DNA of 64,000 nucleotides from Batkoa obscura. Lineage: Eukaryota > Entomophthoromycota > Entomophthoromycetes > Entomophthorales > Batkoaceae. The translations under genes were made by a program, and so were the position numbers. Shown in pieces: positions 10,709-20,903 of the stretch. The first letter of the stretch is position 1. Each line of letters begins with the position of its first letter. The DNA lies in the NCBI GenBank assembly GCA_030770535.1, contig JASVEC010000054.1, positions 118,292 through 182,291 on the forward strand. The letters run 5' to 3'. The notes below the pieces were generated by a model, which made no database searches, was not told where the DNA came from, and saw only the letters and a program-made list of their open reading frames with translations.

Positions 10709-11071
10709 TATAATTAATTACCTCTAATTTTATAATGTCTAAAAATAGTATTAATATAACATTTTTTATAAATCCATTTACATCATTATTGCTTCTGAGT
10801 AAGTCGAAATGATATCAATACCAACTTTAAAAGCTTTAATCTTGTAATTAAAAGCTATAGCTGTTTATGATAATCAAAATTATTAGAAAGCTCAAGTAAA
10901 AAAAAATCAATAAATTTTTTTAACAAACTCAATTAGGTAAGGTTAGGTTAGTCTTTATTATAAAATTAAATTACATTCAGTGGGTTTAGCATCTTGTCTT
11001 AAAAATGGCACTGCATTTTTGTTGTTTATTACTATTATGTAATCTTTTCATATTCCAAGAATTTGAGTATT
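10709..11071. other. Non-coding gap, nothing recognised
   Basis: No coding or repeat signal recognised. Confidence 0.45.
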
Positions 11072-11172
11072 TGGGGATGTATTTTTGTGTTTAAGAATTT
11101 TACTAACAAATTTTCCGCTTTAAATAGTAGTTAAAAAATGGAAAAAATACTAAAGTCAAAAAAACATTCCTA
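11072..11172 (+). mobile_element. MITE copy 12
   Basis: Full-length. The flanks ...ATTT / TTTAT... support a TTT duplication, in line with the NNT pattern of the family. Confidence 0.8.
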
Positions 11173-11388
11173 TTTATATAAAAAATATTTCAATAAGCAG
11201 AATAAATATGCTATGATAATAAAATGTAGACTGTATTTTTTTATATAATCTTACTAAAATACTATCTTTAAATCTAGCCAAAAAAACATAATGCTCACCC
11301 ATGGGCCACTTTTTCCTTTTATATGAAAACTTACCATTTAGTCTCAAATTATCAATTGTTTTTCATTGTTTTTCATTGAAATATACAA

Positions 11389-11481
11389 TGTTTTTTGCCT
11401 TCATCACTTTTTTCATTTTTAAGCACTCTATTTGAGTCGAAAGATTATTAATAAAATTCTTAAAAAGAAAACGTATCCCCA
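11389..11481 (-). mobile_element. MITE copy 13, outer end lost
   Basis: TTTTTTGCCTTCATCAC, then TAAGCACTCTATTTGAG, and a clear ...ACGTATCCCCA end. The TGGGG end is not visible. Confidence 0.65.
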
Positions 11482-11870
11482 TTTATTGTAATTATAAATT
11501 CATTTTTCCACTTTCCTTTTTTACAATAGAAGTCTATTTTTTTACTATATATAATATATAATTACATAAATAGAGTTATTTGACTTTATTTTTTGTTGAA
11601 ATAAAAATAAAATGCACTTTCACAATTAAACTTCGAAATCGAATTTTTGAAAATTTTAATACAATATAGGGAGGAATACACAGTATAAACATTGTAATTC
11701 ATTCAAACCAATCTTAAGAGCTCTTACAACAACCTAGGGTTTGTGGAATTTTATAATAAAACAAAACAAAGAAAAGATATATTATCAAAGTTTACTATCG
11801 ATAATAACAAACTTAATCAAGTGATGTATAAAATTAGTGCTTTAAGGGAAACAGGAAACAAAAATCAATA

Positions 11871-11969
11871 TGGGGATGTTTTTTCGTGTTTAGGAATTTT
11901 ATCAACAGTCTTTCCACTCAAATAGCGCTTAAAAATGGAAAAATAATGAAATCAAAAAAAACATCCCCA
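11871..11969 (+). mobile_element. MITE copy 14
   Basis: Inserted at AATCAATAT / ATGATTATTC. The empty site AATCAATATGATTATTC exists in the intact transposon near 13425-13441, which confirms a TAT duplication. About 30 codons upstream of the site are deleted in this copy. Confidence 0.88.
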
Positions 11970-12154
11970 TATGATTATTCAAAAACAAGTAATAATAATA
12001 AAATATCAACATTACAACCTATTATTAAAAATACAAAAAGAATTAAAAATGAGCAAATTGAAACTATCATACAATATTTACTAAATGATTCAACTATTTC
12101 ATCAAGATTTAATAAAAAAAATAATGATAGTAAATATTCATCAGATAATACATA

Positions 12155-12255
12155 TGGGGGTGTTTTCTTTAACTTCATTACTTTTTCCATTTTTTAAGCA
12201 CTATTTGAGCGGAAAATTTGTTAGTAAAATTCTTAAACACAAAAACACATTCCCA
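12155..12255 (-). mobile_element. MITE copy 15
   Basis: Inserted in the transposase at a site that reads without a break in the intact copy (near 13606-13622). Full-length, ends TGGGGGTGTTTTC and ...ACACATTCCCA. Confidence 0.85.
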
Positions 12256-12871
12256 TATATTAAATAAAAGTAGAAGAATGATTTGAAAGATAAAGCAGTA
12301 GCTAGGTCAACGTTCTTTAAATATATACCAAGTAATTTCAAAAATCCAGCAAGAAAAACGGATCTATGTGTAATATATGTGTCCAGTATACAGTTAAAAA
12401 AAGTTATTCGAAAATAAAATAAATACAGCAAAAAAACAAGGCAGAGATACAAGAAATTTTCAACGAAGAAGAAAAATTATACAAATTACATAAATTATGT
12501 GTTGATACTCAAAAAAACACATTTAATGAAACTATTAAAAAATTAAATAACAAAAGTTGTATAATAATTTTAGATTTTAAACAAAATATGGAAATGGGAA
12601 CAAAAGACTAGAGATTCAATAAATCTAGATCATTATAATAAACAAGCTATATCAGTATTAGGCTTTGGTGTATTATATTTAAAAGATGATAAAACAATAG
12701 GCAAAGTTTACTTTGATTATTTATCTGAAATATTGAATCATGATTCAGCATATGCAGGAGATTGTTTAATCGATTTAATCTCTACAGAGCTTCTATTTAA
12801 AAAGTTTACAAAAATCAATATATGGGTAGATACAGGAAATCATTTTAGATCCCAAGAGTTTCTACACTATA

Positions 12872-15247
12872 TGGGGCTGTCCTAATTGGTTTCAGAATCT
12901 ACTTAGAAATTAATCCAAATTTAAAATTCCAAGTTTGTGTTCAATATAACGGTTAAATCTAAAAAGCCTAAAATTAAATGTCTCTATTTAAAACTTATTT
13001 TAATTGTTTCCTTTTCTTAAATAGCTAATTTTCCTAATTATATAAATAGGGTTATTTGACTTTATTTTTTGTTGAAATAGAAATAAAATGCAAACTTTCA
13101 TAACTAAACTTCGAAATCGATTTTTTGAAAATTTCAATACAATAGGGAGGAGTACACAATATAAACATTGTAATTCATTTACGTCAATTTTAAGAGCTAC
13201 TTATAACAACCCAAGGTTTATGGAATTTTATAATAAAACAAAACAAAGAAAAGATATATTATCAAAGTTTACTATCGATAATAATAAACTTAATCAAGTA
13301 ATGTATAAAATTAGTGCTTTAAGGGAAACAGGAAACAAAAATCAACAAGTAGCGTTATTATCAACTATAGCTTCAGTATATTCTTTTGATGAATGTAAGA
13401 GTTTTGGGTTTAATATAAATAGAAATCAATATGATTATTCAAAAACAAGTAATAATAATAAAATATCAACATTACAACATATTATTAAAAATACAAAAAA
13501 AATTAAAGATGACCAAATTGAAACTATCATACAATATTTACTAAATGATTCAACTATTTCATCAAGATTTAATAAAAAAAATAATGATAGTAAATATTCA
13601 TCAGATAATATATATATATTAAATAAAAGTAGAAGAATGATATATAGTAAATATTTGAATGATCTAAGAGATAAAGCAGTAGCTAGGTCAACGTTCTTTA
13701 AATATATACCAAGTAATTTCAAAAATCCAGCAAGAAAAACGGATCTATGTAATATATGTACCCAGTATACAGTTAGAAAAAAGTTATTTGAAAATAAAAT
13801 AAATACAGCAAAAAACAAAACAGAGATAGAAGAAATTTTCAACGAAGAAGAAAAATTATACAAATTACATAAATTATGTGTTGATACTCAAAAAAACACA
13901 TTTAATGAAACTATCAAAAAATTAAATAACAAAAGTTGTATAATAGTTTTAGATTTTAAACAAAATATGGAAATAGGGACAAGACCAGATTCAATAAATT
14001 TAGATCATTATAATAAACAAGCTATATCAGTATTAGGCTTTGGTGTATTATATTTAAAAGATGATAAAACAATAGGCAAAGTTTACTTTGATTATTTATC
14101 TGAAATATTGAATCATGATTCAGCATATGCAGGAGATTGTTTAATCGATTTAATCTCTACAGAGCTTCTATTTAAAAAGTTTACAAAAATTAATATATGG
14201 GCAGATACAGGAAATCATTTTAGATCCCAAGAGTTCTTACATTATATGTTTAAAGAAATTCATAAAATAAATAGTAGTTTGAATGTTAATCTTAATTTTT
14301 TTGCTGAGCATCATGGAAAAAGTATAGTTGATGGACATTTTGGAAACCTTTCAAAATGGAAAAGTAGTTTTGAAGCGTTAGGTAAAATAGAAGATATCGA
14401 TCAATTAATTTCAAGATTTGAGGCTTTTATTTGCGAGCATAATAAAATTAATAACTCGACTGTTAATAATGGGAAAACAGATATAATTTTTAAAAAGTAT
14501 AAAAGAAACAAAAATACAAAAAGAATAATAGAGATGCAGGGCATTAAGAAGTATTTACACTTTATTAAACATAGCAATAAACTACCTTGTTATCCAGTAT
14601 CTGATACATCAAAAAAAAGCGATATAGTCCCAATTAAAGTTATAGAGTCTATAGAAAATAGAGAAACTAAAAGATCAATCCCAGCTTATCTTACCAAAAT
14701 AACAGAGAATTTCAAAATTTCGATATTACTAAGCAAGTAAGTAGTTTGTTAAATGTTAGAAATAGATTGTTAAATGTTAAGATTACTTAAGTTATTAGTA
14801 GCTAAGTTAATAAATAGTCAAAGAACAAGTAATTGTAATGATAAGTAAAAACTATTATTATATTACTTGTATTATATAAGGATGGTCAATTATAGCTTTG
14901 GGGCTAACCACTCCCTCCCATACAGCTATTTATTAACTTGGCAATATATTAATAATGTAACTATAATATTAAAATAGTTTATTTATTTGATAACAAATCT
15001 ACAATGTTGGTTATGAAGCGGTTGATAATAAACATTTCTCAATAAAGTTTTATAAGAACATGTATTTAGAGTCTAGTAGAAATTCAACTAACTTACAGTA
15101 CAAACTATAATAGAATGATTCAGAACTATGTCCAGGTACTTTTGTTTTAATAAAAAAGCTGGTTTTACAGAATTTTAAACAAGGTTTTTAAAATATCAAA
15201 ACATTCAAAAATTGGATAAAATAATAAAACTAATTCAGACATCACCA
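12872..15247 (+). mobile_element. Complete DNA transposon, ~2.38 kb, unassigned superfamily
   Basis: The 5' terminus TGGGGCTGTCCTAATTGG begins at 12872 and the 3' terminus ends ...ATGT-type CATCACCA at 15247. The two are imperfect inverted repeats over about 25 bases. The leader is about 215 bp, the transposase gene is 13088-14740, and the 3' non-coding part is about 500 bp. The element sits inside an older copy at a site reading TAT, and TAT occurs next to both ends. With its uninterrupted frame it is the best candidate for the active master copy in this window. What is seen is a cut-and-paste type structure. The superfamily is not settled by eye. Confidence 0.85.
13088..14740 (+). CDS. Transposase (DDE-like, intact, 550 aa)
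   Basis: This single-exon frame starts at ATG 13088, just after a leader shared by all copies. It presumably cuts and reinserts its own element and possibly the MITEs. Residues 1-200 are basic and helical and may bind the termini. Cys221 and Cys224 (CNIC) with His261 and Cys264 form a possible zinc-binding CCHC set. A candidate RNase H-like catalytic core follows: Asp289 in IVLDFKQN, Asp373 in WADTGNHFR and Glu407 in FFAEHHGKS, a spacing of 83 and 33 residues, followed by VDGHFG. Assigning these as the catalytic triad is inference. Other copies in the window are broken versions of the same protein. I do not recognise a named superfamily. TIR sequence and 3-bp target duplication argue against Tc1/mariner, hAT and piggyBac. 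Confidence 0.8.
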   Translation: MQTFITKLRNRFFENFNTIGRSTQYKHCNSFTSILRATYNNPRFMEFYNKTKQRKDILSKFTIDNNKLNQVMYKISALRETGNKNQQVALLSTIASVYSFDECKSFGFNINRNQYDYSKTSNNNKISTLQHIIKNTKKIKDDQIETIIQYLLNDSTISSRFNKKNNDSKYSSDNIYILNKSRRMIYSKYLNDLRDKAVARSTFFKYIPSNFKNPARKTDLCNICTQYTVRKKLFENKINTAKNKTEIEEIFNEEEKLYKLHKLCVDTQKNTFNETIKKLNNKSCIIVLDFKQNMEIGTRPDSINLDHYNKQAISVLGFGVLYLKDDKTIGKVYFDYLSEILNHDSAYAGDCLIDLISTELLFKKFTKINIWADTGNHFRSQEFLHYMFKEIHKINSSLNVNLNFFAEHHGKSIVDGHFGNLSKWKSSFEALGKIEDIDQLISRFEAFICEHNKINNSTVNNGKTDIIFKKYKRNKNTKRIIEMQGIKKYLHFIKHSNKLPCYPVSDTSKKSDIVPIKVIESIENRETKRSIPAYLTKITENFKISILLSK

Positions 15248-15585
15248 CTATTTACATAAAATGTTATAAATAGTAGTTTGAATTCTTTTTGCTAAGGATT
15301 ACAAAAAAATATAATTGATAGACATTTTGAAAAAAAGTTGTAATAGAAAAGTAGTTTTAAGCATTAGGTAAAATAAAAAATACTAACTATTTCAAAGTTC
15401 AAGATTTTTGTTTATAAAGACAATAATAAACAAAATGATATAACTTTAATTGTTATAAAATTTGTAAAAAAGATCAACATCAGCTTATCTTGCAAAAAGA
15501 ACAGAAAATTCAAAAGCTTCAATATTTACTAAGCAGCTGAGTAGTTTATTAAATGATAAAAACTAATTCTTAAATATCAATACTG

Positions 15586-15717
15586 AGGGTGTATTTTCAT
15601 GTTTAAGAATTTTACTAACAATTTTTCTGCTTAAATGGTGCTTAAAAATAGAAAAAGTAATGAAACTAAAAAAGCACCCCCCATTGTTAGTAAAATTCTT
15701 AAAAAAGTACATCCCCT
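15586..15717 (+). mobile_element. MITE copy 16 plus adjoining MITE fragment
   Basis: 15586-15683 is a full-length, somewhat worn copy (TGAGGGTGTATTTTCATG ... GCACCCCCCA). 15684-15717 repeats the right-hand end of a second copy in reverse orientation (TTAGTAAAATTCTTAAAA ... ACATCCCCT). Confidence 0.7.
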
Positions 15718-16146
15718 AATAATAAATATTTTTCAACAAAGTTTTATAAAAATGTAAAAATATATTCATATGCTATAACTTCGGTTAATATTAATAAAAG
15801 CCTTACTAATATAGTTAATTTCTATTAAATTTAGTAAAAATATTACTAATTTACAATATCAATTATAAAATAATTTAAAACTGCGTTGGGGGTACCTTTG
15901 CTTCTTAATAAAAAAAATTGTTTTTATAGAATTTTAAGCAAAGTTTTTAAAATTGGATAGAAAAATGAAACTAATTCAAATATCTCTATGGATTATTTTA
16001 TATTTATTTCATTTTAAAATTTTAATATATATATAACACTATAATAATTAAAGTACTTCTATGCTATTAAACTTTCATTAACTTAATAAAATTCATACTT
16101 GTTAAAATAATATTTAAATTTTAAATTTTAGATTATTTAGTATAAA

Positions 16147-16245
16147 TGGGGATATATTTTTTTGTTTGAGAATTTTACTAACAAATTTTTCCACCTAAAT
16201 AGCGCTTAAAAATGGAAAAAATAATGAAACCAAAAAACACCCCCA
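16147..16245 (+). mobile_element. MITE copy 17
   Basis: Full-length. The flanks ...AAAT / AATGC give an AAT duplication. Confidence 0.82.
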
Positions 16246-16775
16246 AATGCTTTTTAGTCCATATTAGTTTTCTAAGTTTTAAATATTGAATTTCATATAC
16301 CTTTTTTTTGTTTTATTAATTACTTAAAAATAAATAAAAATCAGTTTTTGGTTTCAAAAAAACAGCTATTTATAATATTAAATTAATAAATATACCTAAT
16401 CTACTAATGAACAAAATGTCTCTGGTATGTAATACTGATATTTATTTACTAATTAGTCAAATTAGATCTGCCAAAAAGGAATGTCTAAATTGTGTTGTGA
16501 ATTTTATAGCATGCCAAATATTTCGCGAAAAAGTTACTATTGTATCTTAATAATTTGTAATAAAGAATAGGTGTGATTTCATACACCCAGCTCAAATCTC
16601 ATTTAGAAAAAATCTAGTAAATTGTAATAATTTGACGTTGAAACCAATCAAAAACGGTTAATTTATTAAATTCTAAACAAATCGAGTAGTATCTTCGTTA
16701 AGAAAGTTTCTAGAAGCATAAATAGAAAAAATAGAAGCTTTGAATAATACTTTTATTAAATTAATTATCAATATC
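16246..16775. promoter_or_regulatory. Upstream region of the Cys-rich protein gene
   Basis: This 530-bp stretch without a gene must hold the promoter of the gene starting at 16776. No specific motif can be named with confidence. Confidence 0.35.
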
Positions 16776-17489
16776 ATGAAATTCCAACTTATATTGTGCT
16801 CTTTATTTTCCTTTACTTTAGCTCAGGATAGCGCCTCCGCTCCGGATAATGATGCATTAAATAAAGCCTTAGACTCACTTTGCTCTGCTGATAAAAGCTT
16901 CTCCATCCCAGCTTGCTCTTTACGCCATTATTGCACTAGCGACAAAAGTCTTTCTAGTTCTGATTATTGCTCACCTGGTGCTTTATTCGCAAGTATCTGC
17001 TCATATGATAAGAAGACAGATTCTAATTGCAAAGATTACACTTCAAAGTGCGGTACATCTCAATTGGCTTCTACCAATTCCAAGTACTGTGCCAATCTTA
17101 AACCTATCCCCAATTACGTTTCAAGCAATGATGCTGCTGAAGCACTTTCTACTATTTGTGGTCACCATGATATGCCTAGCTGTAGCGCTAAGTTTTGCCC
17201 ATTAGATTCTCCACCAAAGAAAGGAGAAGTTTACTCGTGCGATCAATTAACACAACTCCGTACTATTTGTTTAGATATGTCTACTATGGATGAATGTGCT
17301 GGATGGAACAAGATGTGTGACTCAACTAAAAAATTCGGACCGCTTTGCACAAATGTTAAGCTTCCTGAAAATAACGGCAGTACTGGTAGCTCTTCTAGCT
17401 CTGGTAAAGGATCAAGTAGTAGTGCTTTTAGAGCTCATGTTGGATACCTTGCTCTTGGTGCTTCTTGCTTGGGCTTTTTCAGTTCATAA
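16776..17489 (+). CDS. Secreted Cys-rich protein, probably GPI-anchored (237 aa)
   Basis: The start is the ATG at 16776; the upstream in-frame TTG at 16740 would put a charged-poor extension in front of a perfect signal peptide. Residues 1-17 (MKFQLILCSLFSFTLAQ) form the signal peptide. The mature part has 16 cysteines arranged as two similar halves (LCS...ACS...YC...IC...NC...KC, then IC...SCS...C...IC...EC...MC). A Ser/Gly-rich linker (residues ~205-217) and a short hydrophobic C-terminus that looks like a GPI signal follow. From memory, the spacing resembles the Cys-rich extracellular module found in front of Ctr copper-transporter domains in some fungi. Here no transporter helices follow. 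A cell-surface role is therefore likely, and metal binding is only a guess. Single exon; SURF1 follows 148 bp downstream on the same strand. Confidence 0.75.
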   Translation: MKFQLILCSLFSFTLAQDSASAPDNDALNKALDSLCSADKSFSIPACSLRHYCTSDKSLSSSDYCSPGALFASICSYDKKTDSNCKDYTSKCGTSQLASTNSKYCANLKPIPNYVSSNDAAEALSTICGHHDMPSCSAKFCPLDSPPKKGEVYSCDQLTQLRTICLDMSTMDECAGWNKMCDSTKKFGPLCTNVKLPENNGSTGSSSSSGKGSSSSAFRAHVGYLALGASCLGFFSS

Positions 17490-17637
17490 AAGCAAATCGA
17501 GCCATTAAATATAATAAAAATATTTTGAATATAAAGGATTTATATCTGTTTCAAGTTTATTTTTTAGTTTGTCAAAGCTATCAATTCAAATATTAAAATT
17601 TAAATTTAGATCGATTTTTTTTAATAATATTTGAAAA

Positions 17638-18859
17638 ATGCTTTTCAAAAAATTTGTCAGAAACTATAACATTCTAAAACCGGTAACACTTAGAAATAAG
17701 GGTTTTAGTAGCGGAAATAAACTTCAAACAGGAGCCCAACCACTGATTTATACTGAAACAAGGACTGTAGATAGTAGAAAGAAAAATGCTTTTTACTTAA
17801 AAGCTGGATTTTTGGCACTAGTGCCCGCTTTAACTTTATATTTAGGATGGTGGCAGGTACAGAGATTAAAATGGAAGGAGAATTTAATCAACTTGATCCA
17901 TGAACGATCAGAAGCTCCACCTATCTTATTAAACGACATGATTTTAACGTAAACTTTATTGACATATAGTATGTTGGTTAATTGTTTTTAGAGATTATGA
18001 CATAGAAGATGCAGAGTTCTATAATGCTTTAGCTAAAGGGCATTTTGTTCACGATAAAGAGATATTACTTGGACCTAGGACCTTTGATAATAAGTTAGGA
18101 TATTACCTTATCACTCCATTTAAACTTGATAATGGGTAATTTTTAATAAATAACTTGGCTTTTTAATAAACTTTTAGGCAAGTAATATTAGTCAAGCGCG
18201 GATGGATCTCAAGGGAAATGAAGGATCCTTCTCAAAGGCCTTCAAGTCATGTAAATTAATTTAAAATTAAACGAATATTATTAAACGTTTGTATAGGATT
18301 ATGAAGAATTGATTTTAAAGGGTCAAGTTAGAAATGGCGAGAAGGTAGCTTCTATTTTTACTTTTACTACTTTTTTTATTGAATATGTTAAAAAGGGGAA
18401 TCGTTTTACTCCTTCAAACATTCCAGAAAAAGGAGAGTGGTTTTATATTGATTTACAGCAAATGGCTAAATATACAGGGTCTCTACCATTTTTAATAGAT
18501 GAACTAGCAGGTAAAATAATTGTAAGAACCATTTATCAAAAGTATGGAACTTTATATGTTTGAATATAGATAACTCTCCGTATATCAATTCTAAGTTAGT
18601 TGAGAAAGGAGTCCCAGTTCCAAGGTCAAAAGAGATTCATTTATCTAATAGCCATTTTCAATATGCTGTTACCTGGTAATGATTGAGTTTTATTATATTA
18701 CTTTTAATTCAACAACTATGAATTTGTTTCTTATTAATATAAAATGATAGGTTGTCATTGTCGCTTATCACTACTATTATGACTGTTATGTTTATCCGTA
18801 GTGGAAGACCTCATCTGCCTAATAATAGAAACGCTATGATCAAAAAAGTTAATTTTTAA
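17638..18859 (+). CDS. SHY1: SURF1/Shy1, cytochrome c oxidase assembly factor (318 aa, 6 exons)
   Basis: Exons 17638-17948, 17992-18135, 18178-18250, 18297-18510, 18570-18675 and 18751-18859 join in frame through five GT-AG introns of 42-75 bp. The protein helps insert heme a into Cox1 during complex IV assembly in the mitochondrial inner membrane. It has the family layout: a basic N-terminal targeting stretch, a first membrane helix ending in the hallmark LGWWQVQRLKWK (residues ~72-83), a large intermembrane-space domain with GPRTFDNKLGYYLITPF and VILVKRGWISREM, and a second helix at the C-terminus (WLSLSLITTIMTVMFIRSG). The length is normal for the family. The gene lies between the Cys-rich gene and the tandem MITE pair. 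Confidence 0.93.
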
Positions 18860-18980
18860 TCAATATATGATTTTTAGTCAAAATAAAATTATTTTTATTT
18901 TATGAAGAATGTTTAAAAGATAACTAGGTGCTTTTACTGCTTTTAGATCAATGTTTTTATACTAAATTGAAATAACTATA

Positions 18981-19081
18981 TGGGGATGTGTTTTTGTATT
19001 TAAGAATTTTACTAGCAATTTTTCCACTCAAATAGCGCTTAAAAGGTGGAAAAAGTAATGAAGCCAAAAAAAACATCCCCA
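18981..19081 (+). mobile_element. MITE copy 18, first of a tandem pair
   Basis: Full-length with clean termini (TGGGGATGTGTTTTTG ... AACATCCCCA), flanked by TATA and TAT. Confidence 0.88.
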
Positions 19082-19083
19082 TA

Positions 19084-19184
19084 TGGGGATGTATTTTTGT
19101 ATTCAAGATTTTTACTAACAATTTCTCCACTTAAATAGCGCTTAAAAGATGGAAAAAGTAATGAAGCCAAAAAAACACTCCCCT
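19084..19184 (+). mobile_element. MITE copy 19, second of a tandem pair
   Basis: Starts two bases after the first copy ends, in the same orientation and very similar to it. Its last base differs from the usual CCCCA. Confidence 0.85.
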
Positions 19185-19512
19185 CTTTAAGCTTGACTTT
19201 TATTTAGTTTAACTTTTGGAGGTAACCTAAGGTGATATAATAATCCACAAATGGTATCATATTACTTATGCTATTTGGGAACATTCTAATTTTATACTGA
19301 ATGACGACTTCATAACATTATATTTCAAACTGTTATTTATTTTAAGAATAAGCAAATTCAAATGCTAAAAAAAACTTGATCTTTGATTAGAATTATGGGA
19401 GATAATAGTTTAAAATATTAAATATAGAAAATTAGATTGATCACTTTCTATGGTTTAAGAATCCCAGAAATGACAATAAACGTATACATTATTAAAAATA
19501 AAATAAATGTGA
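19185..19512. terminator. 3' flank of DOT1
   Basis: The ~330 bp between the MITE pair and the DOT1 stop codon holds no gene. It should contain the polyadenylation region of the minus-strand gene, but no single signal can be chosen. Confidence 0.3.
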
Positions 19513-20903
19513 TTATTCTCCTAATGATTGCAAGAACCTATTAAGAGGTTTACGATCAACTGTGTGAATAAAAAAGCTTCCAGCATTGGCAGTCCACGAA
19601 ACTGAGTCAGATCCGTAATCGTATTTTTTCACTCGCAAAATAGTTTCAGGCTCACCAGCGTTTCGGTTATTAATTTTCAGCTCAAGGGGTGCAAAGTTTT
19701 TTAGTGAAATAATTTTACAGCCTTCCTTAAGTTTAAGGAATAATTCCATGATCTTTACATTTAATTCTGAATCAAACACATAGTTATTGACCAATAATAC
19801 ATCAACTTCGCTTAATTGTCTCAAAATATCTGGGTGAGTTAAAAAATCACCACGGTAAAATTTTATCCTTGGGATAGGCAAAAGATACATCTGCATTCGT
19901 GCTCTTAACTCAATTTGTTGATATTTGGCTAGTGCTGAAGGGATTTCCATAATCTCAATACCATGTGCTCTACACCCAGTCTGGCATGCCACTTGAAGCA
20001 CTACATTTCCAATACCACTCCCCATATCAATAAAAAGGCTGTCTTTATTAATTCCGCTTAATTGAACAAATTCATTGACTAGATTACTATTGATTTCCCC
20101 ATACACTTGGTTTGAAAAAGCTTCATAATTAGTTAAATTATGAGCATCTGGTGAAGCCACACGCGCATAAGTCTGAAACAAAATATGCTCTAATATTTCA
20201 TATTTAGGGAAATCTCTTTTTTTAAATCCGTTTCTTTCTCTCATTTCCCTTACTAAAGTATTAAACTCTTTGATACTATCGATGAAGCTTTCCCCATCTT
20301 TCCTGTTTTCCCCACGCCTAAGTTTCCGTAATATACCTAATTCTGAACATAGTATTTTTTCTTTATCCTCTTTGTTAATGGCCAACTTCCCTATAGTTTC
20401 TACTGTGCTTATTATATCTGATATAGAATTATATTCCTCCAAATCAGGCTCCAATCCTTTAGATCCTTGAGTATAAGCTCTCATTAAATAAAATCTATCA
20501 AAAATATTAGATTTTTTTAATAGTATAAAAAGTTGAATCACCTTTCTTTAAAATTCGGATTGGGGTATTCAAGCGTTACTCTTAATCCTGGCTTATGAGT
20601 TGGGAAGACTAAAGTAAATTTTTAAATAAATAATAAAATAATTAAATCTATCTTACATGGTTTAAAAGTAACTCCAGTTATATCTTTTACTAGATCAACC
20701 GACTCAATAAACTTAGGCTCATTTGACATCTTTTGTACACTGTTGTTTAAAGACCCCATGCTAGATGGGCTAGATATCCTTAATCCGGAAGTTCTATCTA
20801 TTAAAGCTTGACTTTTATTAGCGCTCTCATTAACTATCAAAAGTAAGTAAATATCATATTGTAGCTACCAAAGCTTACTTAAATTTAAGGATTTCCGTTT
20901 CAT
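19513..20903 (-). CDS. DOT1: DOT1 histone H3-lysine-79 methyltransferase (416 aa, 4 exons)
   Basis: Minus-strand exons 20903-20879, 20833-20657, 20608-20542 and 20494-19513 join in frame through introns of 45-48 bp; the first exon is only 25 nt. The enzyme methylates Lys79 on the face of histone H3 using S-adenosylmethionine and acts in chromatin silencing and DNA-damage signalling. The DOT1 core is plain: VYGE at residues ~221-224, the SAM-binding loop IDMGSGIGNVVLQVA (~245-259), the acidic GIEIME (~268-273), NNYVF (~326-330), LKEGCKIISLKNF and the C-terminal TVDRKPLNRF. Like yeast Dot1, it has an N-terminal region before the catalytic core, here about 150 residues and without a recognisable domain. 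The start was chosen because the ATG at 20903 gives a first exon that splices into the otherwise ATG-less second exon. Confidence 0.92.

Larger units (their letters stand above)
11560..15988 (+). mobile_element. Older copy of the large transposon, split by nested insertion of the intact copy
   Basis: Positions 11560-12871 carry the 5' leader and transposase up to codon ~387, and 15248-15988 carry its continuation (codons ~388 on, plus the 3' end, ending ...TCTCTA). Between them sits the complete copy 12872-15247. Two MITEs lie in the left part (11871-11969, 12155-12255) and one plus a fragment in the right part (15586-15717). The 5' terminus is not recognisable. The right part is much more diverged from the intact copy than the left part. 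The reading frame is broken in several places. Confidence 0.8.
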
